The notes beneath the pieces were generated by a model. It searched no databases, was not told the origin of the DNA, and was given only the letters and a program-made list of their open reading frames with translations. From an uncultured Collinsella sp. (GTDB lineage Bacteria; Actinomycetota; Coriobacteriia; Coriobacteriales; Coriobacteriaceae), in assembly GCA_900757185.1 (NCBI GenBank), contig CAAEMX010000058.1:1-16887 (forward strand): a DNA stretch of 16,887 bases, read 5' to 3'. Below are positions 1-7,591 of this stretch, piece after piece (positions within the stretch are counted from its first letter, which is position 1; the number at the start of each line of letters is the position of its first letter). The translations under genes and the position numbers were made by a program.

Positions 1-181
1 CCGGCAGGCGAGCTGCGGGAACATGCTTCCGTCCAAGAAATATCGTGCAAAAGGAATTCTGGCTGAATTATTGTTCGCGTGGGTGATTCAGTCGATGAGG
101 GCTATTTATGCCCTGTCGGGGACTAAGGAGTGTCCCGGGGTGCCGGCAGGAAAGGAACGTCCCTGAGTGCCGGGTGGTATG
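1..181. other. Region without a supported gene; two small hairpins
   Basis: No gene is supported here. Plus-strand frame 2 stays open from the window edge to a TGA at 164-166 (about 54 codons). It has no good ribosome binding site and I do not recognise the peptide; it could be the tail of a gene outside the window or chance. Two short inverted repeats lie in tandem: AGGGC/GCCCT (98-102 and 110-114, 7-nt loop) and GGGAC/GTCCC (119-123 and 132-136, 8-nt loop). Neither is followed by a T-tract, so neither reads as an intrinsic terminator. Confidence 0.4.
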
Positions 182-217
182 AAAAAAGGCGAGGACCCGT
201 AGGGAGTCCTCGCCTTT
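182..217 (-). terminator. Rho-independent terminator of the PTS gene
   Basis: A perfect 12-bp inverted repeat, AAAGGCGAGGAC at 185-196 and its complement at 206-217, encloses a 9-nt loop. Read on the minus strand the GC-rich stem runs straight into a T-run (complement of A182-A187). It sits about 36 nt past the stop codon of the PTS gene, which is the expected place and orientation. Confidence 0.93.
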
Positions 218-252
218 GTTGCAGGGGGCGATGTTATTCGCGTACTGCGGAA

Positions 253-2256
253 TTAGACCAGGCGGGCGTTGATCGTCTTGGCGATCTCGGCGGCGTCGGT
301 GGAACCCTTGACGGTGCCACGGAAGTCCTCGTCCATGAGCGCCTCGGCGACCTTGGACAGGATCTTGAGGTGCGTGGTGCCAGCCTGTGCACCGGGGATG
401 AGCAGGGCGATAGCCACGTTAACGGGAGCGCCGTCCATGGTGTCCCAACCGGTCACGCCGGACTCGTCCTTGACGACGATGACGGCAGCCTCGGTAATGG
501 CGTCGGACTTGGCATGCGGGATGGCGAAGCCCTCCATCATGCCCGTGGTGCCCTCGGCCTCGCGGGCCAGGAAGGCGTTCATCACGGCGTCGGCGTCGCT
601 GGCGATACCGGCCTTGACCGCCTGGTTGGAAACGAAGCTCAGAGCCTCGTCACGAGAAGCGAAGTCCTCGGCGACAAAGACATTCTCGACCTTCACGAAG
701 TCGGCAGCCTCGGCCTTGGGGGCCTCGACGGCAGCGGCCTTGGGAGCCTCAACCGGCTTGGCTGCAGGAGCGGCCTTCTGGTTCTTCTCGAAGTCGTACT
801 TCTTGAAGGCCACGAACAGGATGCCACCGACCACAGCGCCGATGAGGATCGCGAGGACCCACAGCGGACCGTTCTCGACAACGGGCAGGACCAGGAAGCC
901 ACCGTGAGGCGCCGGATCGTGAACGTTGAACATAATGGTCAGGATCGAAGCGATAGAGGAACCGAGCATCATGATGGGCATGACGGGCCAGATGTTCTTG
1001 GTCATGAACGGAATGGCGCCCTCGGTGATGTGGGTGCAACCAAGGATGAGGTTGACGATACCGGCGTCGTGATCCTCCTGGCTGAAGTACTTCTTGCCGA
1101 CAACGACGGCGAAGGTGGTGATCAGCGGCGGAACGATGCAAGCGGCGGAGACGGCAGCCATGAAGTTGGTGCCGAAGTTGTAGGTATCGGTGCCAACGCC
1201 AGCAGCCAGTGCCTCGGTGAGCATAGCGGTACCGGTGACGTAAGCAGCCTTGTTGACCGGGCCACCCATGTCAAAGGCGCACATGCAGCCGATGGCAAGA
1301 CCCAGGACAACGGCGCCAGAGGCGGACAGGCCCTTGAGGAAGTCCATCATGGCGGTGTTGATGGCAGCCATGGGACCGGAAATGCCGAGCATGACCAGGC
1401 CGACAATAGCCGTCGAGAACAGCGGGTACAGGAAGATAGCCTTGAGGCCGTCCAGGTTCTTGGGCAGGCCGGCAAAGACCTTCTCGAGCAGCAGGATGAC
1501 ATAGCCGGCGAGGAAGCCGCCGACGATGCCGCCCAGGAAGCCGAAGCCCACGCCGGCGCCACCGGCGTCGATCATGCCGGTCTCGGCGTTAACAGGCAGG
1601 CCCTGGATGGCGATCATACCGGCAACAAAGCCGGGGACGAGCGCCGGGCGCTTGCCGATGGATTCGGCGATGTAGGCGGAAAGCACCGGAACCATGAGGT
1701 TCATGGCGATGCCGCCGATGATCTTGAGCATCGCAGCAAAACTGTTGTAGTCAGACGCCGTCGAATCGAAGGACGTAATGCCCCACAGGAACGAAACGGC
1801 GGTCAGGACACCACCGGCAACGACGAAGACCAGCATATGGCTGACGCCGTTCATGAGGTGCTTATAGATGACGTGGCCGATGGACTCCTTCTCCTCGACC
1901 TCATCCTCGACATCGGCAGCAGCCGCAACCGTGTCGTCGCCCTTGGCGGCGAGTGCGCGGTCGATCAGCTTGCCGGCAGCCTCGACGGACAGGGCCTTGG
2001 AAACACCAACGGAAACCATGGGCTTACCGGCGAAACGCTCCGCCTGGACATCCTTGTCGGCTGCGACGACGACGGCCTTGGCACCAGCGATCTCGCTCTT
2101 GGTGAGCTCGTTCTCGACACCGACCTGGCCATGGGTCTCGACCTTAATGGTCAGACCGCGCTCGGCAGCTGCCTTCTCCAGCGCCTCCTTCGCCATGAAG
2201 GTGTGCGCGATGCCGGTCGGGCAACCGGTGGCGGCGATGATGTCAAACTTAGCCAT
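253..2256 (-). CDS. PTS fructose-family transporter, fused IIB-IIC-IIA
   Basis: This 667-aa membrane permease takes up a fructose-type sugar and phosphorylates it, using phosphate relayed from PEP through EI and HPr. IIB (about residues 1-103) carries the phosphocysteine motif ATGCPTGIAHTF with Cys12. IIC (about 130-484) is a long run of hydrophobic segments. An Ala/Pro/Lys linker (about 485-522) leads to IIA (about 523-667), whose phospho-histidine is His581 in FAIPHAKSD. The start at 2256 is chosen because AAGGAGGG lies just upstream and IIB homology begins there; an in-frame ATG at 2328 adds 24 unconserved residues. Domain order is B-C-A rather than the A-B-C of Bacillus FruA. No 1-phosphofructokinase gene lies in the window, so the sugar is not proven. 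The gene diverges from an RpiR-type regulator and ends in a strong terminator. Confidence 0.94.
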   Translation of the reverse strand: MAKFDIIAATGCPTGIAHTFMAKEALEKAAAERGLTIKVETHGQVGVENELTKSEIAGAKAVVVAADKDVQAERFAGKPMVSVGVSKALSVEAAGKLIDRALAAKGDDTVAAAADVEDEVEEKESIGHVIYKHLMNGVSHMLVFVVAGGVLTAVSFLWGITSFDSTASDYNSFAAMLKIIGGIAMNLMVPVLSAYIAESIGKRPALVPGFVAGMIAIQGLPVNAETGMIDAGGAGVGFGFLGGIVGGFLAGYVILLLEKVFAGLPKNLDGLKAIFLYPLFSTAIVGLVMLGISGPMAAINTAMMDFLKGLSASGAVVLGLAIGCMCAFDMGGPVNKAAYVTGTAMLTEALAAGVGTDTYNFGTNFMAAVSAACIVPPLITTFAVVVGKKYFSQEDHDAGIVNLILGCTHITEGAIPFMTKNIWPVMPIMMLGSSIASILTIMFNVHDPAPHGGFLVLPVVENGPLWVLAILIGAVVGGILFVAFKKYDFEKNQKAAPAAKPVEAPKAAAVEAPKAEAADFVKVENVFVAEDFASRDEALSFVSNQAVKAGIASDADAVMNAFLAREAEGTTGMMEGFAIPHAKSDAITEAAVIVVKDESGVTGWDTMDGAPVNVAIALLIPGAQAGTTHLKILSKVAEALMDEDFRGTVKGSTDAAEIAKTINARLV

Positions 2257-2278
2257 GTGTCCCTCCTTCTTGAGTACT

Positions 2279-2318
2279 GCGCCCGCAGGCGCTCCCCTAC
2301 ACGCGCTTCCATGCGCGT
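2279..2318 (-). promoter_or_regulatory. Hairpins in the PTS leader
   Basis: Two inverted repeats lie upstream of the PTS start: GCGCC/GGCGC (2279-2283 and 2288-2292, loop CGCA) and ACGCGC/GCGCGT (2301-2306 and 2313-2318, 6-nt loop). On the plus strand the second is followed directly by TTTTT, so as read it would be a weak terminator antisense to the PTS leader. It may simply be a GC-rich structured leader. Function is unknown. Confidence 0.3.
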
Positions 2319-2383
2319 TTTTCCACACTTGAAAGATACCAACCTACCGTCCGCGTGAGAAGAGACAAGGCGCAATTCTCCGG

Positions 2384-2427
2384 TGAAAGGTTCTTTCATA
2401 ACCGTAAACGGTAGGTGAAAGTTTACC
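2384..2427. promoter_or_regulatory. Candidate operator cluster between PTS gene and regulator
   Basis: Three adjoining dyads sit in the 272-nt divergent intergenic region. TGAAAGGTTCTTTCA (2384-2398) is a perfect 6-bp inverted repeat with a 3-nt centre. ACCGTAAACGGT (2401-2412) is a perfect 5-bp repeat with a 2-nt centre. GGTGAAAGTTTACC (2414-2427) is an imperfect dyad. CCTACCGT at 2343-2350 also recurs inverted as ACGGTAGG at 2408-2415. RpiR/MurR regulators bind inverted repeats near the genes they control, so these are natural binding candidates for the adjacent regulator. Which one is bound is inference. Confidence 0.5.
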
Positions 2428-2474
2428 ATCAACACTTAAAACGGCAAGGTGTATCTTGTAATTGAAAATGCCCG

Positions 2475-2480
2475 TATACT
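2475..2480 (+). promoter_or_regulatory. Possible -10 box of the regulator gene
   Basis: TATACT resembles a sigma-70 -10 hexamer (5 of 6 matches) and sits about 50 nt before the chosen start of the regulator. No convincing -35 box lies at 16-18 nt; TTGTAA at 2456-2461 is too close, with a 13-nt spacer. If this box is used, transcription begins near 2487, which rules out the ATG at 2481 as the start. Confidence 0.35.
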
Positions 2481-2528
2481 ATGGCATTACAAATCAAATT
2501 AGATTTTCATGCCAACCAGGAGCCATCC

Positions 2529-3386
2529 ATGACCGATAGTAGCAAGAGCGCACTTTCCCTCATAAGCACCCATCAGGGATACAGCGAGTCCGAGCAGCGC
2601 ATTGTCGACTATATATTGGAGCACCAGTCCGAGGCGCCGCGCCTCACGGCCGCTCAGCTCTCACGCGCCGCCGCCACGTCCGAGGCGACCGTTTCGCGCT
2701 TCTGCCGCAAGCTTGGCTTTGGCAGCTTCCGCAGCTTTCAGTTTTCGTTGGCGAGGGATTTGGAAAGCCAGCGCAACGAGGGCCTGACTGACGAGGTCTC
2801 GCTCGACAATATGGAGCAGAGCCTCAAGAACATCCTGGCTGCTAAGGTGAGCGAGCTTAATGCGACCATCGACGGGATCGACCACGATACGCTGGCGGCT
2901 GTTGTGCATGCCCTTAAGCATGCAGGGGTTATTGAGTTTGCAGCTGTGGGCAACACGAACGCGGTCGCGCTCGATGCGACGTTTAAGTTTTCGCAGCTGG
3001 GCCTGCGTTGCATGGCGAGCACCATTAGCGAGACATCAATCGGCTTTGCGCTCACGTTGCGCCCGGGTGACGTCATCGTGCTAATCTCAAACTCTGGCAA
3101 ATCGCGCCGACTGAATCGCATGGCAAAAGCGGCTCGCGACTGTGGCGCAACCGTAGTCGTCATCAGCAGCGACAGCAAATCCCCGCTCGCGCGCCTGGCA
3201 GACTACACTTTTAATACCGTCAACCACGAAGCGCTGCTGACGACGGGCGACTTTGCGTTCTCTAAGATCAGCGCCACGATGATCATCGAAGTCATCTACA
3301 ACTTCCTGCTGCCCGAGATTGAAGACGCTCGCGAACATATCAGCTACTACGAGGAGCTCATCCAGCCGGATAAGGTTGTGGAGTAA
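2529..3386 (+). CDS. RpiR/MurR-family transcriptional regulator (HTH + SIS)
   Basis: This 285-aa regulator likely controls the divergent PTS gene in response to a sugar phosphate. The N-terminal helix-turn-helix of the RpiR family is clear at about residues 39-69, with the TSEATVSRFCRKLGFGSF recognition region. A sugar-isomerase (SIS) domain, the effector-binding module, covers about 124-255 and includes ISNSG at 186-190. The start at 2529 is preceded by AGGAG at 2518-2522 with ideal spacing; an upstream in-frame ATG at 2481 has no ribosome binding site and abuts a -10-like TATACT. It is the only plus-strand gene in the window. Activator or repressor role and the exact ligand cannot be read from sequence. 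RpiR-type control of a fructose-family PTS is less typical than DeoR-type FruR. Confidence 0.93.
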   Translation: MTDSSKSALSLISTHQGYSESEQRIVDYILEHQSEAPRLTAAQLSRAAATSEATVSRFCRKLGFGSFRSFQFSLARDLESQRNEGLTDEVSLDNMEQSLKNILAAKVSELNATIDGIDHDTLAAVVHALKHAGVIEFAAVGNTNAVALDATFKFSQLGLRCMASTISETSIGFALTLRPGDVIVLISNSGKSRRLNRMAKAARDCGATVVVISSDSKSPLARLADYTFNTVNHEALLTTGDFAFSKISATMIIEVIYNFLLPEIEDAREHISYYEELIQPDKVVE

Positions 3387-3394
3387 AACGCGTA

Positions 3395-3427
3395 GTGGGA
3401 CAAAAATTTCAGTCTATTTTGTCCCAC
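3395..3427. repeat. Perfect 11-bp hairpin between convergent genes
   Basis: GTGGGACAAAA at 3395-3405 is exactly complementary to 3417-3427, with an 11-nt loop. It lies between the convergent ends of the regulator gene (3386) and recN (3446), so it could end transcription from both sides. It is an unusual terminator: the A/T tract forms the inner part of the stem next to the loop and no T-run follows the GC part in either direction. A dispersed genomic hairpin repeat is an alternative explanation. Confidence 0.6.
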
Positions 3428-3445
3428 CAACACCGCTGATACGAC

Positions 3446-5074
3446 CTAACCTCGAGCTTCTTCGAGCATCTGCTTTGCGTGGGCCAAGCTCGCCTCGGAC
3501 TGATCGCCGCTTAACATGCGGGCGATCTCGGCGGTACGCGCTTCGCCGGTTACCTCGTCCAAATGCGTCTGGGGAACATCGCCCGGTTCCTTGCTGACGA
3601 CATAATGCTTGTCAGCCATGACGGCGACCTGCGCCAAGTGGGTTACGACAATCACCTGATGCGTAGCGGCGAGATCTGCCAGCACGCCCGCGAGCGCACG
3701 CGCCGTGGAGCCACCGACACCAGCATCGACCTCGTCAAACACCAGCGTATCAACACCGTCCGCGTTACCGAGAACAACCTTGCTTGCCAGCATGACGCGG
3801 CTGAGCTCGCCGCCCGACGCAATTCGACGCAGGGGACGCGGCGTCAAGCCGGCACCGCTGCGGTATAGTAGCTCGTAGCTCGAAGGACCAACGGGCGTCC
3901 ACTCAGCACGGGGAAGATCGCGCGACTCCCAGACGAGCTCGGCGCCGCCCATCTCCAGGCGAGCCATCTGGCGGCCAACCTCGTGACAGAAGCGCGGGGC
4001 CGCCGTATTACGAGCGCGCTTAAGCGCCTTGGCGGCAGCAAACAGTTCGCGCTCCGCCGCGCCAAGCGCTTCACGCGCCTTTTTGATCTGTTCATCACCA
4101 TCATCAACCAGGGACAGCAGCTCTTGAGAGCGATCGCGCATGGCGAAAACATCGTCCATAGTGGGACCCCACTGACGCAACAGACCCTTGAGGTCGGAAT
4201 ACCGCTCACGCATGCGAGCGAGCTCGCGCGGGTCGAAGGCGACGCCATCGCGATAGGAACGAAGCTCGTTCGCGCAATCCTCAAGGGAGATACAGGCATC
4301 CGAAAGCGCATCGGCAATATCGCCCAGTCTGCGATCGACGGCAGCTATGCGGGAAAGCTCCGCCACGGCGCCATTCACGGCATCGAGCGCTCCCCCTTCG
4401 GCAGCAAGCGACGCATGGGCATCGTTGGCCGTCGCCACCAAGACCTCGGCGTGCTCCGAGCGCGGCAGCAGCTCCTCGAGTTCCTCGTACTCGCCCGGCT
4501 TGGGGTCGACCTCGCCGATGCGCTCGAGGGCAAAGCGCGCCTCCTCGACGCGACTCCCCTGCGCACGTGAGGCTTCCTCCACACGGCGAAGCTCTTTGGC
4601 GGCAGCGCGCGATGCCTTAAAGCAGGCGCGGTACGCTTCCAGCGTCTCGAGTGCCGGGCGCCCTGTCCAGGCATCGACCATGGCAACATGATGCGCCGGA
4701 TCGAGCAAGCGCTGGTGCTCGTGCTGGCCACACAGATCCATCATCACGCCGACGCGCTCCGAAAGCTCACGCACACTGGCGATACGGCCGTCAATCTTCA
4801 CGCGGCTGCGGCCCTCAGCGGAAAGGCTGCGCTGGACCGTGAAGCCTTCCGTGTCGTGCGGGCCGTCGAACAAGCGCGCCTCGACACTCGCCAGCGCCTC
4901 GCCCTCGCGCACCGTCGACGAATCCGCGCGCTCACCCAAAATAAGCTTGAGGGCCGAGAGCAGCGCGGTCTTGCCGGCGCCGGTCTCGCCGGTCAGGACA
5001 GTCAGGCCGGCACTCGGCACCAGCGTCGCCTCGCGAATGAGTGCAATGTTAGAAACCTGCAGCTCATCGATCAT
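3446..5074 (-). CDS. recN: DNA repair protein RecN
   Basis: RecN is an SMC-like ATPase recruited to double-strand breaks that helps hold ends and promote recombination. The 542-aa product has the family's usual length (about 550). Walker A is GETGAGKT at residues 29-36, followed by a long central coiled-coil region rich in Ala, Glu, Leu and Arg. The C-terminal half has the ABC signature SGGELS at 420-425, Walker B LVFDE with D447/E448, and the H-loop histidine near 479 in VTHLAQVA. The start overlaps the end of nadK by 11 nt, suggesting translational coupling, with ACGGAG upstream. It is the last gene of its run. The order tlyA-nadK-recN is common in Actinobacteria. Confidence 0.97.
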   Translation of the reverse strand: MIDELQVSNIALIREATLVPSAGLTVLTGETGAGKTALLSALKLILGERADSSTVREGEALASVEARLFDGPHDTEGFTVQRSLSAEGRSRVKIDGRIASVRELSERVGVMMDLCGQHEHQRLLDPAHHVAMVDAWTGRPALETLEAYRACFKASRAAAKELRRVEEASRAQGSRVEEARFALERIGEVDPKPGEYEELEELLPRSEHAEVLVATANDAHASLAAEGGALDAVNGAVAELSRIAAVDRRLGDIADALSDACISLEDCANELRSYRDGVAFDPRELARMRERYSDLKGLLRQWGPTMDDVFAMRDRSQELLSLVDDGDEQIKKAREALGAAERELFAAAKALKRARNTAAPRFCHEVGRQMARLEMGGAELVWESRDLPRAEWTPVGPSSYELLYRSGAGLTPRPLRRIASGGELSRVMLASKVVLGNADGVDTLVFDEVDAGVGGSTARALAGVLADLAATHQVIVVTHLAQVAVMADKHYVVSKEPGDVPQTHLDEVTGEARTAEIARMLSGDQSEASLAHAKQMLEEARG

Positions 5075-5924
5075 GACGGACTCCGTAGAATACGCGGCTC
5101 ACCGAGTTATAGAAGCTCTCGGGACCGTAATCGAGAAGCAGCACATCTCCGGGACCGCGACGCACCGCCACGCTCTCAACGGTACCATCGCAGGTAATAA
5201 ACTGTCCATCGATAGCGATCGCCGGAACACTCGGACGGTCATCAGACATAAAGATTTCGACAACATCGCTCGGCGAGGTCAAAAAGGCGCGAGCCTGAAT
5301 GGTATGCGGAGCAATCGGCACACAGACCATGCCCGTGTAATCGGGGCTGACAATGGGACCGCCGGCGGAAAGCGCATAGCCGGTGGAGCCGGTCGCCGTC
5401 GAAACGACGACACCGTCGCCGCGCAGGCGATCGATATGATGGCCGGACACCGTGATGTCAAACTCAACCATATCGGACAGGGGGCCGCGCGTAAGTGCCA
5501 TATCGTTGAGGGCAAACGTGCGCACGACATCCTTCGTGCCATCGTCGCGCACGGACACGATATCCGCGGCGATGGTGGCGCGGCGGCTCACGTGCAGCTC
5601 ACCGGACAGAGCATCGCTCACGACCTGCAGAATGTCGCGCTCCTCGGGGCTCGCAGCAGTTAAAAAGCCCAGGTGACCATAGGAAAGACCAAGGATAGGA
5701 ATCTCGCGATGGTTGAGGATGCGGGCAGCGCGCAGCAACGTACCGTCGCCGCCGAGCGTAATGACCAGATCTGAGCCATCAATATCAGGCGTGCTTTGAA
5801 TCTTCGATCGCTGGTCGGCAGCCCATGCGACCTCGTAGCCCTGGCGCGAAAGCCAAAGCTCAAGCATCAGACCGCTCTCGACCGCCTCTTGCTTGTAGTA
5901 ATTGGGAACCAGAAAGACCTTCAT
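5064..5924 (-). CDS. nadK: NAD kinase
   Basis: This cytosolic enzyme phosphorylates NAD to NADP using ATP or polyphosphate. The 286-aa length fits the family. The diagnostic GGDGT motif is at residues 58-62 in LVITLGGDGTLL, and the second conserved block is DGVVVSTATGSTGYALSAGG. The usual NE pair appears as ND in FALNDMALTRG, a common variant position that does not suggest loss of activity. Its ATG overlaps the TGA of tlyA by 4 nt (5921-5924) and its end overlaps recN by 11 nt, so the three genes are very likely one transcript. No promoter was seen immediately upstream. Confidence 0.97.
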   Translation of the reverse strand: MKVFLVPNYYKQEAVESGLMLELWLSRQGYEVAWAADQRSKIQSTPDIDGSDLVITLGGDGTLLRAARILNHREIPILGLSYGHLGFLTAASPEERDILQVVSDALSGELHVSRRATIAADIVSVRDDGTKDVVRTFALNDMALTRGPLSDMVEFDITVSGHHIDRLRGDGVVVSTATGSTGYALSAGGPIVSPDYTGMVCVPIAPHTIQARAFLTSPSDVVEIFMSDDRPSVPAIAIDGQFITCDGTVESVAVRRGPGDVLLLDYGPESFYNSVSRVFYGVRHDR

Positions 5925-6733
5925 AGCGTTGCAGCTTTCTCGCTCAAAGCCGATACCTGGGATTGCAGCTCATCGTCGGTGCGTTCACCAGGGGCAAACC
6001 TTGTGCCGTACAGGAAAAACTCAACGTTGCCCTTAGCGCCATGGATGGGCGACACGCACACGTCAAGCGGGAACAGGCCCTTGGCGGCAAAAAGCTCAAT
6101 CGCCGCCACGAGCGTATCGCGGCGGACGGCGGGGTCGGTCACGATACCGCGCTCGCCCACCAGCGCAGCCGGCGCCTCAAACTGGGGCTTTACGAGCGTG
6201 CAGAACGAACCCGAAGGCTTCAGGCACGCCAGCACCGCATCGATAATGTTCGCGATGCTGGTAAACGAGACATCACAAACAGCCAGGTCGATGGCGCCGG
6301 CATAGCCAAGCTCAGGCAGCTGCGTCACGTTGGTGCGCTCATGCAGCGTCACGCGATCGTCCTGACGCAACGACCAATCGAACTGTGCGCGACCCACGTC
6401 CACCGAGACAACGGTCGCAGCTCCGCGCTTGAGCAGGCAATCGGTAAAGCCGCCGGTAGAGCAGCCTACGTCCAGGCAGGCAAGGCCCGTGGGGTCGATA
6501 CAAAACGCATCGAGCGCACCCTCAAGCTTAAGGCCGCCGCGCCCAACGTACGGAATGCGCCCCTTAACGTGCAGCGGCAGGCCCGGCGTCACCTTGAGCC
6601 CCGGAGAGGTCAAACGCTCACCGCCGCTCGAAACCAAGCCGGCCATAAGAGTGCGAAGGGCATCCGCGCGATCGGCGCAGATGCCCTGTGAAATCAGTTC
6701 GTCATCAAGACGCACGCGTTTCATGAATGCCAT
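5921..6733 (-). CDS. tlyA: TlyA-family rRNA 2'-O-methyltransferase
   Basis: TlyA proteins use SAM to 2'-O-methylate rRNA; in mycobacteria the targets are 16S C1409 and 23S C1920, and the mark sets capreomycin sensitivity. The N-terminus is an S4-like RNA-binding domain (about residues 4-60, KRVRLDDELISQG onward). The methyltransferase fold follows, with SAM loop LDVGCSTGG (about 87-95). The K-D-K-E catalytic set is visible: K69 in GRGGLKL, D154 in CDVSF, K182 in LVKPQFE, and the Glu of GNVEFFL near 249. The start is uncertain. The ATG at 6733 gives 270 aa and the one at 6724 gives 267 aa; neither has a strong ribosome binding site. It follows xseB by 25 nt. Hemolysin annotations of this family are historical. 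Confidence 0.93.
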   Translation of the reverse strand: MAFMKRVRLDDELISQGICADRADALRTLMAGLVSSGGERLTSPGLKVTPGLPLHVKGRIPYVGRGGLKLEGALDAFCIDPTGLACLDVGCSTGGFTDCLLKRGAATVVSVDVGRAQFDWSLRQDDRVTLHERTNVTQLPELGYAGAIDLAVCDVSFTSIANIIDAVLACLKPSGSFCTLVKPQFEAPAALVGERGIVTDPAVRRDTLVAAIELFAAKGLFPLDVCVSPIHGAKGNVEFFLYGTRFAPGERTDDELQSQVSALSEKAATL

Positions 6734-6758
6734 CAACCATTCGTATCCGGAGATGCGG

Positions 6759-6998
6759 CTAGCTATCCTGGGATTCGTTTGCCGCATCCTCATCGTATTC
6801 CTGCTCGAGCTTATCGGCCTCACGCGGCGTCAGCTCAAACTTGTCGACCATATCGACCGCGCGGGAGCCCAGCTCAATCGCTTCGTCAAACAGATCGAGT
6901 GAACGCTCCAAGGACGTATCCTTGGAGCGAACGGTAGCAATGATCTGGTCCAGACGGTCCGAGATCTCGTCAAAGTTGCGGACAGAACCCTCTGGCAT
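6759..6998 (-). CDS. xseB: Exodeoxyribonuclease VII small subunit
   Basis: XseB binds several copies to the catalytic XseA subunit to form exonuclease VII, which degrades single-stranded DNA. The 79-aa product matches the family's size and helical-hairpin pattern: FDEISDRLDQIIATV, then a Ser-Leu-Glu stretch and LDLFDEAIELGSRAVDMV. The tail is acidic (EQEYDEDAANESQDS). GAGGAG, formed by the last codons of nusB, sits just before the ATG, and the gap to nusB is 2 nt. xseA, usually next to xseB, is absent here; xseB instead sits directly between nusB and tlyA. Confidence 0.9.
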   Translation of the reverse strand: MPEGSVRNFDEISDRLDQIIATVRSKDTSLERSLDLFDEAIELGSRAVDMVDKFELTPREADKLEQEYDEDAANESQDS

Positions 6999-7000
6999 GG

Positions 7001-7588
7001 CTACTCCTCGACGGAGTCGGCCTCGACGGCCTCAGCAGCGTCCACATCCTCGGCAAGTACACCGGCGGTAGCCTGAGCGGCAGCGACCTTGGCGGCAGCC
7101 TCAGCAGCCTGGGCCTCCTCGCGAGCGCGATCCTCGGCCAGCAGTTCCTGGTACAGGTCCTCGCCCGGCAACTCCTCGCTGCGAGCGATCTTGCCCAGCA
7201 CGCCGTTGACAAACGATGCGGACTGGTCGGTACCATAAGCCTTAGCGATCTCGACGGCCTCGTTGATGACGATGGCGTCCGAGACCTCCTCGTCGGTGAG
7301 GAAGCGCATCTCATAGACTGCAATGCGCAGCAGATTGCGGTCGGCGCCGGGCATGCGCATAAGATCCCAGTTCTTGGCGACGGCGCGCAGAGCGCAGTCG
7401 ATGCGGTCGATATGCTCGTAAGCACCGCGGCACAGCTCCAGCGCATAGGGGTCGAGGGGACCCTTCGAGATCAGGAAATCGCCCTCGAGGACGCGCTCGA
7501 GCGGGCTGTCCGTGGCCTCGGCCTGGAACAGCAGCTGCAGCGCCTGACTGCGGGCAAGCGTACGCCCGCGATAAACCTTAAGGCTCAA
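7001..7588 (-). CDS. nusB: Transcription antitermination factor NusB, with C-terminal tail
   Basis: NusB pairs with NusE (ribosomal protein S10) on boxA RNA to keep RNA polymerase processive through rRNA operons. The helical NusB core is clear in residues 1 to about 145: RSQALQLLFQAE, DRNLLRIAVYEMRF and VINEAVEIAKAYGTDQSASFVNGVLGKIAR. The product is 195 aa, longer than the usual 130-150, because of an Ala/Glu/Asp-rich tail of about 50 residues. The start codon is TTG at 7586-7588, supported by AAGGAG at ideal spacing and by homology starting there. The gap from the upstream asp23-like gene is 3 nt. The tail may be a disordered linker. Confidence 0.95.
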   Translation of the reverse strand: MSLKVYRGRTLARSQALQLLFQAEATDSPLERVLEGDFLISKGPLDPYALELCRGAYEHIDRIDCALRAVAKNWDLMRMPGADRNLLRIAVYEMRFLTDEEVSDAIVINEAVEIAKAYGTDQSASFVNGVLGKIARSEELPGEDLYQELLAEDRAREEAQAAEAAAKVAAAQATAGVLAEDVDAAEAVEADSVEE

Positions 7589-7591
7589 AGG

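Noticed and set aside
130..2358. 742-codon open frame on the plus strand opposite the PTS gene
   Set aside because: It is an antisense shadow produced by GC-biased codons of the PTS gene. It runs across the PTS terminator, and its Gly/Asp/His-rich product resembles no protein family.
2384..2398. Catabolite-responsive (cre) site for CcpA
   Set aside because: The dyad TGAAAGGTTCTTTCA lacks the central CG of cre and is one base too long. It fits better as a local regulator operator.
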